DNA of 64,000 bases from CAWUKV01 sp963923025 (GCA_963923025.1 CAWUKV010000001.1:1-64000); one strand, 5' to 3'. Positions 18,241 through 27,111 are shown, counted from the stretch's first letter. Made by a program: numbers and translations. Notes: generated from the letters alone by a model not told the origin.

Positions 18241-21200
18241 TTACCAAAACTCGCCTTCTTCCCCCCAATCCTCATCGTCGCTGTAGTTGCCGCGGCTGCG
18301 CCCCTGAGACGCCGGTGGATAGCCCATATTCCCGGAATAGCCCTGCGGACCTCGGGCAGTATCGTCAGGGCGACCACCACTCTGAGAGGGTTGAGGACGA
18401 GACTCACGATCATCTTCCCGTGCTGGTTGTCCTTGAGCAGACGAATCTGAAACCCAAGGATCGGGCTCAGTATCCCAATTTCTATCGCTAGCTGCCCGCC
18501 TATCATCCTGGCGTAGGTCATCGCGACGGCTTTGGTCACGCGGTGCGTCCTGGCGACCCGTTTCGTCGTAGCGCGATCGCGAACTCTCCTGACGATCCGC
18601 CTGCCCGCTATAGTCGCTTTCGGGTCGGGGCGCACCGCCAGCATCATAACCACTTCGATCATCTCGATACCCAGACTGGCCGTTCACCCTACCCTGGCTA
18701 CCGTAAGCTTCTGGGGCAGAGGAACGGGGTCGATTGTCGTAGGCATCTGGCTGGTACGCGTCCTGGCTGTAACCATCCTGACCATAGCCCTGCTGCTGGT
18801 AGCCCTGGCGGTTGTAGCCCTGATCGTCGTAGCTCTGACTGTCGTAGCCGCGACTGTCGTACCCCCGGCGATCTGCACCGCGCTCGTCGTAACCCCGCTG
18901 CTCGTAATTGCTCTGAGTGTCGTTACTCCGGGCATCATTGCTCCGGGCGTCATAGCGCTGAGCGTCGTAACCGCCCCGGTTATAGCTGTCCTGAGACGTG
19001 TCGTCGTTGCGTTCGTACCCCTGTCGGCTATCCTGGCCGCTGTACCCGCGCTCTTGATAGCGTCGGGTATCGCTGCGCTGAGGGTCGTTGCGCTGAGGGT
19101 CGCTGCGCTGAGGGTCGTTGCGCTGAGGGTCGTTGTACGGGTCGTAGCCACCTTGCCCGTAGCTGTCCTGGCTGTAACTATCCTGACTGTAGCTGTCCTG
19201 ACCGTAATTGCTGCCGCGGTCATAGCTTTGGCGGGAGTCATAGCCGCGCTGAGGATAGTCTTGCCGGTAACTGTCCTGGCTGTAGCCGCGGTCATAGCTC
19301 TGATTACGGTCATAGCCTTGGTCATAGCCCTGCCGACCACCACCCGCATCCCGGTAGTCGCGGTTGTCTCGCCCGCCGTAGGGATCTTGATAGCCCCCGC
19401 GCTGCGCTGCTGGGCGATTCCAGGCGTCGTCCCAGTCATCCCAGCCGCCCTGATTGCGCTGGCCGGCGTTCCAATTAGGGGTATCCCAGCGGGCCTGCTG
19501 GTCCCAGGCGTTGCCATAGCCCTGGTCGTACTGACGGTAATATTCGTCGTCATCGTCGGAGAAGACCCGCTTGATGGTGTCGCCAATTTGGCCGAACAGG
19601 TCCCCATCCTTGTCATCCGCGTCGTACATGTAGGCTTCGCGGTTGAGTTCGTAGACCTCGTCCTGGAGTTCGGACTGGGCTAGATCGATGGTGCGTTCGT
19701 CTTCTCGCTTTAGGGCCTCGCGCAGGTCTTGAATCAACCCCTCAATGCGGCGACGACGGTCACGGGCAAACTGAAGGCCAAAGTCCAGCGCCACTTCCCG
19801 CAGCGCCCGCTCGGCGGTGAACGTCAGCGTCTCGGCCCGGTTGCGTTTTTCAATGCGCTCCCGCTGCAGTCGGTCGGTATCGGCATACTCCTCCGCATCG
19901 CGAATCATCCGCTGAATGTCATCCTCGTTCAAGTTCGAGGCTTCTTGCACGGTAATGCTCTGTTCGCGTCCTGTGGTTTTGTCTAGCGCTGACACCTGGA
20001 GGATGCCGTTGGCATCAATGTCGAACGACACCTGCACCTGGGGTATGCCCCGCGGCGCGGGTGGAATGCCCATTAGCTTGAAGCGGCCCAAAGACTTGTT
20101 GTCCTGCACCATTTCCCGCTCACCTTGCAGGATATGGACCTCGACAACGGTTTGGTTGTTCTCAGACGTCGAGAACACATCGGAGCGGCGCACCGGAATA
20201 GTGGTGTTGCGCGGAATCACCTTCTTCATCACACCGCCAACCGTCTCTAGCCCCAGGGACAGCGGCGTCACATCCAGCAGCATGATGTCCTGCACTTCCT
20301 GGGTGAGGATGCCCGCCTGAATCGCAGCCCCGACGGCCACGGCTTCGTCCGGGTTCACATTCTGGCTGGGTTCTTTGCTCAGCATTGACCGCACCAGCGC
20401 CTGCACCATCGGCATCCGGCTAGAGCCACCGACGAGAACCACTTCGTCAATTTGAGAGGGGGAAAGGTTCGCGTCGTTCATGGCCTGCTTCAGCGGCGCA
20501 CGCAGCCGACCGACCAAGTCAGCACAGAGTCCTTCAAACTGCGATCGCGATAGCTTCGTCTCAATATGCTTGGGCCCCTCTGCCGTAGCCGTAATGAACG
20601 GCAAATTAATTTCTGCCGAGGGCAACCCGGACAGCTCAATCTTGGCCTTCTCCGCCGCTTCGGTCAGGCGCTGCAAAGCCTGACGGTCCCGCCGCAGGTC
20701 AATGCCCTCTTTTTCTAAAAATTCATCCGCCAGCCAGTCCACGATCTTCTTGTCAAAGTTGGTGCCGCCAAGCTGGGTATCGCCACTGGTGGACTTCACC
20801 TCAAAAACGTTGTTTCTGACATCTAATATAGAAACGTCAAACGTACCGCCACCCAGGTCAAACACCAGAATCGTCTGGTTGTACTGCTGATCGAGGCCGT
20901 AGGCCAGGGCAGCCGAGGTCGGCTCATTGAGAATGCGCTTGACCTCTAGCCCCGCAATCCGCCCCGCATCACGGGTGGCCTGACGCTGAGCATCGTTGAA
21001 GTAGGCCGGTACCGTAATCACTGCGTCCGTCACTGGCTGCCCCAAGTAGCGGCTAGCCTCGTCGGCCAGCTTCCGCAAAATCATGGCCGAGATTTCTTCT
21101 GGGGCAAAGTCGTTGTCCAACCGGGGGCAGCGCAGTTTGACGTTACCCACCTCGTCTTTACGAATGGTGTAAGGCACCTTCTTAGATACCGATGTCAGCT

Positions 21201-21435
21201 CGTTATACTTGCGGCCAATGAAGCGTTTGACCCCGTAAAACGTATTCTGAGGATTCAGCACAGCCTGCCGCCGAGCCATCTGACCCACCAGCTTCTCGCC
21301 TTCCTTGCTAAAGGCCACGTAGGAGGGAGTAGTCCGGACGCCTTCGGTATTGGCAACCACCACCGGCTTGCCGCCTTCTAGTACAGCCACAACCGAGTTG
21401 GTGGTGCCCAGGTCTATACCCACTACCTTTCCCAT
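18241..21435 (-). CDS. dnaK3: DnaK3-type Hsp70 with about 440-residue repetitive C-terminal tail
   Basis: The 1064-aa Hsp70 has a standard ATPase domain (about 1-380: GIDLGTTNSVVAV, VFDLGGGTFDVSIL, VVLVGGSSRMPMV), a substrate-binding domain (about 390-505) and a helical lid to about 605. The rest (about 626-1064) is low complexity, dominated by Tyr, Asp, Gly, Gln, Ser, Arg and Asn, with recurring GYDSRGYDSQ-like and DPQRN/DPQRS units and an acidic aromatic end DDEDWGEEGEFW. DnaK3 proteins have C-terminal extensions linked to thylakoid-membrane association, but this one is far longer than the roughly 770-aa Synechocystis protein I recall. ATG 21435 follows an AGGAG. dnaJ lies directly downstream. 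Confidence 0.95.
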   Translation of the reverse strand: MGKVVGIDLGTTNSVVAVLEGGKPVVVANTEGVRTTPSYVAFSKEGEKLVGQMARRQAVLNPQNTFYGVKRFIGRKYNELTSVSKKVPYTIRKDEVGNVKLRCPRLDNDFAPEEISAMILRKLADEASRYLGQPVTDAVITVPAYFNDAQRQATRDAGRIAGLEVKRILNEPTSAALAYGLDQQYNQTILVFDLGGGTFDVSILDVRNNVFEVKSTSGDTQLGGTNFDKKIVDWLADEFLEKEGIDLRRDRQALQRLTEAAEKAKIELSGLPSAEINLPFITATAEGPKHIETKLSRSQFEGLCADLVGRLRAPLKQAMNDANLSPSQIDEVVLVGGSSRMPMVQALVRSMLSKEPSQNVNPDEAVAVGAAIQAGILTQEVQDIMLLDVTPLSLGLETVGGVMKKVIPRNTTIPVRRSDVFSTSENNQTVVEVHILQGEREMVQDNKSLGRFKLMGIPPAPRGIPQVQVSFDIDANGILQVSALDKTTGREQSITVQEASNLNEDDIQRMIRDAEEYADTDRLQRERIEKRNRAETLTFTAERALREVALDFGLQFARDRRRRIEGLIQDLREALKREDERTIDLAQSELQDEVYELNREAYMYDADDKDGDLFGQIGDTIKRVFSDDDDEYYRQYDQGYGNAWDQQARWDTPNWNAGQRNQGGWDDWDDAWNRPAAQRGGYQDPYGGRDNRDYRDAGGGRQGYDQGYDRNQSYDRGYSQDSYRQDYPQRGYDSRQSYDRGSNYGQDSYSQDSYSQDSYGQGGYDPYNDPQRNDPQRSDPQRNDPQRSDTRRYQERGYSGQDSRQGYERNDDTSQDSYNRGGYDAQRYDARSNDARSNDTQSNYEQRGYDERGADRRGYDSRGYDSQSYDDQGYNRQGYQQQGYGQDGYSQDAYQPDAYDNRPRSSAPEAYGSQGRVNGQSGYRDDRSGYDAGGAPRPESDYSGQADRQESSRSRYDETGRQDAPRDQSRRDDLRQDDRRAASDRNWDTEPDPWVSDSSAQGQPAREDDRESRPQPSQSGGRPDDTARGPQGYSGNMGYPPASQGRSRGNYSDDEDWGEEGEFW
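19071..19130. repeat. 15-bp repeat, four copies, inside dnaK3
   Basis: Four units at 19071-19085, 19086-19100, 19101-19115 and 19116-19130 read CGCTGCGCTGAGGGT or CGTTGCGCTGAGGGT, alternating at one base. On the minus strand they encode alternating DPQRN and DPQRS pentapeptides. The alternation suggests duplication of a 30-bp two-unit block. Confidence 0.92.
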
Positions 21436-21851
21436 GCGTATCTATCTCTCCTTGCGGCGGCGGGCATCGTCCACGCCTGTAAGTTTATATATAGTCTGCG
21501 CCATTTGGGCCGAGCAGCAAGCAAGCAGATTAATCTACAGCATCCTTGGCCACTCGTCAGCGCTTCGGCTAAGCTACGCGGCCGACATCAAACCGAAGTA
21601 GCGGCACTTGGCCGGGTGGATACTTGTCAGCCACAGCCGCAGTTAACATTTCGTCAGTTTTTCCAAATTAACCACATTCGACGGCACCATCGAGTGCGCT
21701 AAGCCACCATTTCTATAGGCTTGGTCCAGCAAGCCTGCGCTTCCATCATAATCTTTCTCGACAAGGCTCGATGTCCAGCCCAGAAAACCAGTCCAAGAGC
21801 TTACCCATTCTTTGCTAGAATCTAATCTTGCTTGTAGTTTGTGCAGGCTCT
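21436..21851. other. Noncoding region between dnaK3 and tRNA-Leu
   Basis: About 415 bp containing the dnaK3 promoter region. The AAGGAGAG ribosome binding site for dnaK3 is just left of 21460 on the minus strand. No other feature is supported. Confidence 0.4.
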
Positions 21852-21934
21852 GCGGATGTGGCGGAATTGGTAGACGCGCTAGATTTAGGTTCTAGTGTCC
21901 TCGTGACGTGAAGGTTCAAGTCCTTTCATCCGCA
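21852..21934 (+). tRNA. tRNA-Leu (anticodon UAG)
   Basis: An 83-nt class II tRNA. The acceptor stem GCGGATG pairs with CATCCGC, the D arm holds GGCGGAATTGGTAGACGC, and the anticodon stem CTAGA/TCTAG closes the loop TTTAGGT, which gives UAG for CUA. A long variable arm and the T loop TTCAAGT follow. CCA is not encoded, and there is no intron, unlike the tRNA-Leu(UAA) of many cyanobacteria. A T-run follows immediately. Confidence 0.96.
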
Positions 21935-21952
21935 TTTTTTCAGTTCGATTCC

Positions 21953-21999
21953 CCAATAGCCATGGCGGCAGGAGCCCATGGCACCGATAGTGCTATTGG
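21953..21999. repeat. Nested palindromic element after tRNA-Leu
   Basis: CCAATAGC (21953-21960) pairs with GCTATTGG (21992-21999), and inside it GCCATGG (21959-21965) pairs with CCATGGC (21976-21982). It lies 18 bp after the tRNA. It may be an RNA 3' end structure or a small palindromic repeat. Confidence 0.5.
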
Positions 22000-22227
22000 T
22001 TGCTAGCCCATAGGATGCAGGTCCAAGTCATGGCGCGCTTTGTGGGTAGTGAATAGCCGCACTTGGCGGCAGAAGCGGCATGACCAACATCACTCTCAGG
22101 CGATTTTAAGCCTACAGGGGGTGGAGGGCGAATCTTCTCCTCTTAATATATAGAGGCAGAGCGGGCTACTATTGCGGACTGACGCGAGGCAAGCCGACTG
22201 TACTGCCCACCTAACCAGGAAACCATC

Positions 22228-23376
22228 GTGCTGCTGTCAAAAGGGTTCGAAGTTGAGATGTATACCGGCACAGCCGCCGGAGAAATTGTCGGCCTATCGG
22301 ACAAAATTACGGCGACTCTAGATGGCTTTGTTCGAGAACCTGACAGCCGCAATGTCGAATACACAACGCCTCCCCTCCATCAGTACGAGCAGCTGGTGTG
22401 CGAACTGATTAAGCCACGGCTTCGCCTGCGAGACTTCTTGCAGTCTTTAGGCGATTACAGCCTGCTTCCGGGCAGCACGCTCTCGTTGGGCGACAGCCAA
22501 ACGTTTTATCGTTCGGATCCGGGCAATCCTTACCATGCTTATATTGAGCAAACCTACGGGACCGCTGTGGTCACGGCTAGCATTCATATCAACATTGGCG
22601 GCCTGGTTGACGATGAAACCCTCATGCGTGCCTGCCGCCTGATTCGCGTCGAAGCACCGCTTATCCTGGCGTTAACGGCATCCTCTCCATTTTTAGATGG
22701 GCAGATTACCGGTCACCACTCAACACGTTGGCGAGTTTTCCCTCAAACGCCAGCCCATGTTCCGCTGTTTGAGAGCCATCGACACTTTGTGCAGTGGACC
22801 GAAGCCCAGCTTGCCCAGGGCACGATGCAGAACGTGCGCCATTTGTGGTCGTCGGTGCGGCCCAACGGCGACTGTCGGCCCTACCGACTCAACCGCCTGG
22901 AACTGAGAATTTGTGACCTGGTGACCGACCCGATTCACCTACTGGCCATCACGGCGCTGATCGAAGCACGCCTACATCAGCTGATGGCCAACCCAGATCT
23001 GGATCCGCTGATTCTGAGTACGCTGCCAGAAAGCCGGCGCCAGGAGGACTTACTCGCCTTGACCCTAACCAACGAGCAGGCCGTTGCACACAGTAGCCTA
23101 GACGCCGAACTCCGCCATTGGCAAACGGGCCAACCGATTCTGGCTCAAGACTGGATTGCCCAACTCTATACCGAGCTTTGGCCCATTGCTAAAAAGCGCG
23201 GTTTTGCCTGCTTCCTAACGCCCATTCAGCAAATTCTGAGGGAAGGCAACCAGGCTCAGCAGTGGTTAAAGCAAATTGAGCAAGGGGCCAGCGTTGCAGA
23301 TGTGATTACTCAATCGGCCCGCATCATGGCGCTACAGGAGCAAGCACTGCGCAGCGACATCTGCCAACCTGCCTAA
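22228..23376 (+). CDS. gshA: Glutamate-cysteine ligase, cyanobacterial type
   Basis: This 382-aa ATP-dependent ligase joins glutamate and cysteine, the first step of glutathione synthesis. The cyanobacterial form is seen in MLLSKGFEVEMYTGTAAGEIVG, REPDSRNVEYTTPPLHQYEQL, STLSLGDSQTFYRSDPGNPYH and VVTASIHINIGG. Length and sequence match the cyanobacterial GshA family rather than the E. coli one. Start is GTG 22228, since no ATG is closer and the conserved N-terminus begins there. About 230 bp of noncoding DNA separates it from the element after tRNA-Leu. Glutathione made here would also feed the GloB enzyme at 46.7 kb. Confidence 0.93.
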   Translation: MLLSKGFEVEMYTGTAAGEIVGLSDKITATLDGFVREPDSRNVEYTTPPLHQYEQLVCELIKPRLRLRDFLQSLGDYSLLPGSTLSLGDSQTFYRSDPGNPYHAYIEQTYGTAVVTASIHINIGGLVDDETLMRACRLIRVEAPLILALTASSPFLDGQITGHHSTRWRVFPQTPAHVPLFESHRHFVQWTEAQLAQGTMQNVRHLWSSVRPNGDCRPYRLNRLELRICDLVTDPIHLLAITALIEARLHQLMANPDLDPLILSTLPESRRQEDLLALTLTNEQAVAHSSLDAELRHWQTGQPILAQDWIAQLYTELWPIAKKRGFACFLTPIQQILREGNQAQQWLKQIEQGASVADVITQSARIMALQEQALRSDICQPA

Positions 23377-23411
23377 CCCTAAGCTCGACGGTGTTTTAGA
23401 CCTCCTCCCTG

Positions 23412-23438
23412 CCTCCGAACACAGGCTGTGTTTAGAGG
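23412..23438. terminator. Hairpin downstream of gshA
   Basis: CCTCCGAACACA and TGTGTTTAGAGG form a 12-bp stem with one mismatch and a GGC loop, about 35 bp after the gshA stop. There is no T-run directly after, so it is a probable but not certain terminator. Confidence 0.5.
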
Positions 23439-23779
23439 TGGTGGACGTCTACAGATGATGTATGCGCATGTTTAAACACATATATATAGTCAGCTAATGC
23501 AACCGGTACCCGAACTTTGCCATTATTCGGAATGCCGTCGACGGTAACAGTCGTCAATAGTGTTCTTTATGCTGAACAGACCCGTCAAGAACCGGCATAG
23601 ACGAGTTCAAAATTTGTCCGAGAGATTTTTTCTCAAAAACCTGGCCATTGATTAAAAACTTCTATCAGACACGTCACCTAGGTCCCAATTTATACGTAGC
23701 GCATGACTAGAGACGGCGCATGCACTCAGCGATGTTGCCGCAAAAATACGGAGTCCACTATCCCCTACCGACAGAACCC
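23439..23779. other. Noncoding gap before trmL
   Basis: About 340 bp, AT-rich near 23470-23490 and 23620-23690. It contains the in-frame ATG at 23720 that could extend TrmL by 20 residues. No RNA gene is evident. Confidence 0.4.
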
Positions 23780-24253
23780 ATGGTCAGAGTTGTCCTCGTG
23801 AATCCTGAAATTCCTCCCAATACAGGGAATATTGCCCGCACTTGTGCAGCAACCGCCACTGAGCTCCATCTGGTCAAACCACTGGGATTTGAACTGAGCG
23901 ATCGCTATCTGAAACGAGCCGGACTAGACTACTGGCCCCACGTTGCCTTGACGGTTCACGACTCTTGGGAAGCGTGGTGCAATGCCGCCCAAAAGAGCGG
24001 CGGGCGCTGGCTGGGCTTTACCACCCGGGGCACCAGCGACTATGCAGCCACGGCCTATCAGTCCGACGACTGGCTGCTGTTTGGCTGCGAAACGCAAGGA
24101 CTATCTCAATCGGCACTGGAACGGTGCGATCGCACCCTCCGCATTCCCATCGATACCCATGCCGTTAGAAGCCTGAACCTATCTGTAAGTGTCGCCGTTG
24201 CGTTATTCGAAGCGATCCGGCAACTCCGGCCTGAATGCCCACCCCAGTCCTAG
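23780..24253 (+). CDS. trmL: tRNA (cytidine(34)-2'-O)-methyltransferase TrmL
   Basis: This SPOUT-class enzyme 2'-O-methylates the wobble base of tRNA-Leu isoacceptors. The 157-aa protein has motif 1 PEIPPNTGNIARTCAATATELHL, the substrate motif LGFELSDRYLKRAGLDYW, and the SAM-knot region WLLFGCETQGLSQ plus LRIPIDTHAVRSLNLSVSVAVALFEAIRQ. The frame extends to ATG 23720, but family proteins begin at VRVVLVNPEIPPN, so ATG 23780 is preferred. Confidence 0.93.
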   Translation: MVRVVLVNPEIPPNTGNIARTCAATATELHLVKPLGFELSDRYLKRAGLDYWPHVALTVHDSWEAWCNAAQKSGGRWLGFTTRGTSDYAATAYQSDDWLLFGCETQGLSQSALERCDRTLRIPIDTHAVRSLNLSVSVAVALFEAIRQLRPECPPQS

Positions 24254-24899
24254 CCGAGAGACATATCAGGTATCGAAGAAGTCAACCAGGACACCAATTA
24301 CTCGCAACAGTGATAAGAATTTTATATGTGGGATCGCGATCATAGCCAGTGTGACAGCTTCAGAATTGGCTGTATCCCTTGATTTTCAAATGCTTTGGCT
24401 CCCTCTTGAGACGTACTTGGCACGACGACCCTTGGTGGGATAACTCGCGAAAAATGTCAGATTTGTGAGTCTATGCCGTTGGCTGAAGCGTCTAGTTGTA
24501 GAAACGGCCAGAAAAGATCAATCCCTCTGATAGCAGCCTATTGAGCCAATCCCAAACATGGACCCACCGATGAGTCAGAACTCTCACAACAAAAAAATTC
24601 AATGAATACTCAAATTCTTCCGCAAACTTTGGGTATTACAACTAAAGTCGCGGTTGATGGGATTGATATTTTAGTTAAGTCGTGTAAACTTGCCTAAGCC
24701 GGTTATGGAAGGTAATCTTGCCTAGTCAATCTGCGCTTGTTGATAGAAGTTCAAATGTACTGAGCCTCTTTCTCAAGTTACAACCGGGTAGCAGCCTCAG
24801 CTGCGACGCGCTTTCTGAAAGGGCGACTGTAATGCTCCGCAGCACCTGTGCTGTGTTTACAGCGTGTCAGTGAGCGTTGGACAATTTGGAGGTTATCCC
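24254..24899. other. Long noncoding leader upstream of the LysM-M23 peptidase
   Basis: About 650 bp. A 31-codon frame at 24602-24697 (MNTQILPQTLGITTKVAVDG) lacks a ribosome binding site and is not called. The last 150 bp is GC-rich with several short self-complementary segments, so a structured 5' leader is possible, but I could not match it to a known riboswitch. Confidence 0.4.
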
Positions 24900-26837
24900 T
24901 TGAAAAGAGCACACTCACAGGAACCATCAACTGATTTAAGTCACTCATCTAAGCCCCCTATGACGATCAATCAAGTGGTTCCATCTGATAGCGGCAGCAA
25001 GGTTAAATCAGCTGCGATGTTAGGCCTAGCACTCTCCGTTAGTGCTTCGGGTGTACTGCTAGCAGATGGTGAAGCCTCTGCTACTGACCTATCCTCTGTC
25101 GAAGCTGCATCTGCATCTTTGCCTCTGGTGCCAGGGCCAGCCTCCCTTGCTGATACAGCAAAAGCGGTTGCGGCTCCAGACGCTGCGGTCTATCACACCG
25201 TAGAAGAGGGTGAGAGCCTCTGGAAGATTGCTGAACGTCACCGGGTATCCCTTCGCGACATTGAGACTGCCAACAGCATCTCGGAACAGGAGTTCTTGCA
25301 AGTTGGGCAGGTCATTAAGGTTCCTTCGGAAGAGACGGCAGCAGCGCCTGCCAGTCACAGTGTTGTGACGCTTGCACGAGTTGACGCTCCAGAGACAGCC
25401 GTTACGCTTGAGAGCCCGGCTGAGGATGATGAGGCGACCATTGCCACTGTCCCGACTGTCACACTGACACGCACGGCTACTCCAACAGAAGTGGAAGCCG
25501 AGGTGACGACGGCCACAGCAGCTGAGTTTGAGTCAGCGCCAGTTATCTCAACTGTGAGTGAGGCAGATACCCTGCAAAACGCGGGTTTGACAACCCAGGC
25601 TGATGGGTTCCAGCAGGAGCTCGAGCGCCAGGAAGTCCTGGCTAATGAAGTCTTGGCTAGTACAGAACTTCCTCAGGTAGAGGTCACGGGTGAGCCAAAC
25701 GTCCCGGTGATAACGTCTCTATCGCCTAACCAACCCCAACAAGCCTACCAAGTACAAACGGGTGATACGCTCGAATCCATCGCAGGTGGTCTTGGTCTAT
25801 CGGCAGAGGACTTAGCGGGTGCTAACGGTCTTGCTGACCCCAATTTCATCATGGCGGGTGAAACGCTAGCCCTACCGCAGCAAGTGGGTGGAATTGCACC
25901 TACGGAGGCGGAGGAAGTGGAATCCCCTGTGGTAGCCGCAGCCGCAGCCGCACCGGATACCGCTGCCGGTAGCGACCAACGGCTTGCTTATTTGCAGTCA
26001 ACCGCAGAACGGCAGGTTAGCTCGAATACGCTGCTGTCACGTCTCAGAGGCGAGCCAGAGCAAGTTGCTGTCTCTGCTGAGCCTGAGGTGCAGGCCGAAA
26101 CCGAAGTGGTTCAGGCGGATGACCCTTATGCTGCTAGCCTCCTTGGACAGGTGCGGGCAGCCCAGACACAGACGGTCGCCGTTAGTCCTGCATCAGAAGC
26201 TGACAGTGCTAGCTTGGATGGCACAGCGACGGTTGCCTTAGCCGACCAAGAGGCTGTCAACGCAGAGTTTTCCCAGCGCGAGTCTGAAGCGGCACGTGAG
26301 CTGGCGGCGGCACCGGATGAAACGCTGCTGGCGGCAGCACCGCTGGGTCCCGAAGCTTACGTTCCGGCACCTCCAAGCAATGTTGGTCAGGTTGTGTCAC
26401 CAGATATGCCTATCCTGCCTGATGCAGATAGCTATCTGCCCGATGCCCCGGACTACTTCGATGGCTACATCTGGCCAGCTCGCGGTACGCTGACGTCTGG
26501 CTACGGGCCTCGCTGGGGCAGAATGCACCGCGGTCTCGATATTGCGGCCCCTGTGGGGACACCCATCGTGGCAGCTGCACCGGGTGTAGTTGAGCGCTCT
26601 GGTTGGAACTCGGGCGGCTACGGCAACCTGGTTGAAATTCGTCACCCAGACGGCAGTATGACCCGGTATGCCCACAACAGCCGACTACTGGTGCGTCCTG
26701 GTCAGCGCGTCTCTCAGGGTGAGCAGATTGCTGAAATGGGAAGCACCGGCTACAGCACTGGCCCTCACCTGCACTTTGAGGTCCATGCATCTGGCGGCGG
26801 TACAGTGAACCCGATGGCCTACCTGCCCAGCCGATAG
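24900..26837 (+). CDS. LysM-M23 peptidoglycan endopeptidase (envelope protein)
   Basis: The protein of about 645 aa has a hydrophobic export segment near residues 45-65 and two LysM domains that bind peptidoglycan (YHTVEEGESLWKIAERH near 97; YQVQTGDTLESIAGGLG near 280). A long acidic Ala/Glu/Val linker leads to a C-terminal M23 domain. The M23 zinc residues are intact: His and Asp in HRGLDIAAPVGTP, and HxH in GPHLHFEVH. It probably cleaves stem-peptide cross-links during growth or division. TTG 24900 has a perfect GGAGG (24888-24892) 7 bp upstream and gives the family-like MKRAHSQ start; GTG 24864 is the upstream alternative. A terminator follows. Confidence 0.92.
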   Translation: MKRAHSQEPSTDLSHSSKPPMTINQVVPSDSGSKVKSAAMLGLALSVSASGVLLADGEASATDLSSVEAASASLPLVPGPASLADTAKAVAAPDAAVYHTVEEGESLWKIAERHRVSLRDIETANSISEQEFLQVGQVIKVPSEETAAAPASHSVVTLARVDAPETAVTLESPAEDDEATIATVPTVTLTRTATPTEVEAEVTTATAAEFESAPVISTVSEADTLQNAGLTTQADGFQQELERQEVLANEVLASTELPQVEVTGEPNVPVITSLSPNQPQQAYQVQTGDTLESIAGGLGLSAEDLAGANGLADPNFIMAGETLALPQQVGGIAPTEAEEVESPVVAAAAAAPDTAAGSDQRLAYLQSTAERQVSSNTLLSRLRGEPEQVAVSAEPEVQAETEVVQADDPYAASLLGQVRAAQTQTVAVSPASEADSASLDGTATVALADQEAVNAEFSQRESEAARELAAAPDETLLAAAPLGPEAYVPAPPSNVGQVVSPDMPILPDADSYLPDAPDYFDGYIWPARGTLTSGYGPRWGRMHRGLDIAAPVGTPIVAAAPGVVERSGWNSGGYGNLVEIRHPDGSMTRYAHNSRLLVRPGQRVSQGEQIAEMGSTGYSTGPHLHFEVHASGGGTVNPMAYLPSR

Positions 26838-26867
26838 GTCGGCATCGGCATCCGCTAAGCTGCTTTG

Positions 26868-26899
26868 AAAGGTGCTACTCAACAGGGGTAGCACCTTTT
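26868..26899 (+). terminator. Rho-independent terminator of the LysM-M23 gene
   Basis: AAAGGTGCTAC and GTAGCACCTTTT form a strong GC-rich stem of 11 bp with a T-run, 31 bp after the stop codon. This is a textbook intrinsic terminator. Confidence 0.88.
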
Positions 26900-27039
26900 G
26901 CCTTAAGCACAAAAAATTGAAGCTGACGACGGGTGTACCCTGCACTTTTCGTGTTAAGTTTATAAAACTGCAAGAAACGCAGTTAAAGGCTTGTCTGATT
27001 TGTCCTGATCAATGCTTGGACAATATCAGTAAGTTTTCA

Positions 27040-27111
27040 GGCTCAGTAGCTCAGTGGTAGAGCAGGGGACTCATAAGCCCTTGGTCACGTGTTCAAATCA
27101 CGTCTGAGCCA
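27040..27111 (+). tRNA. tRNA-Met (anticodon CAU), elongator type
   Basis: A 72-nt tRNA. Acceptor stem GGCTCAG pairs with CTGAGCC plus discriminator A. The D arm is GCTCAGTGGTAGAGC, the anticodon loop CTCATAA gives CAU, and the T arm is ACGTG-TTCAAAT-CACGT. One A-G mismatch closes the anticodon stem. The first pair is G-C and the sequence matches the cyanobacterial elongator Met type. A CAU tRNA could also be lysidine-modified Ile, which sequence alone does not exclude. Confidence 0.94.

Noticed and set aside
18684..19616. 310-codon minus-strand frame, Thr/Ala-rich, overlapping dnaK3 in a second frame
   Set aside because: Shadow of the same repeats in another frame, with no ribosome binding site or family match.
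18532..19683. 383-codon plus-strand open frame, hydrophobic, antisense to dnaK3
   Set aside because: It lies wholly opposite the repetitive DnaK3 tail. The repeats lack stop codons in several frames, and the Val/Ala-rich product follows from the complement of Tyr/Asp/Gln codons.
24602..24697. 31-codon frame upstream of the LysM-M23 gene
   Set aside because: No ribosome binding site and no recognisable sequence; kept only as part of the noncoding leader description.
24700..24899. Possible c-di-AMP (ydaO/yuaA) or other riboswitch upstream of the LysM-M23 gene
   Set aside because: The position would suit such an element, but I could not find the conserved core motifs by eye. A covariance-model search would decide.
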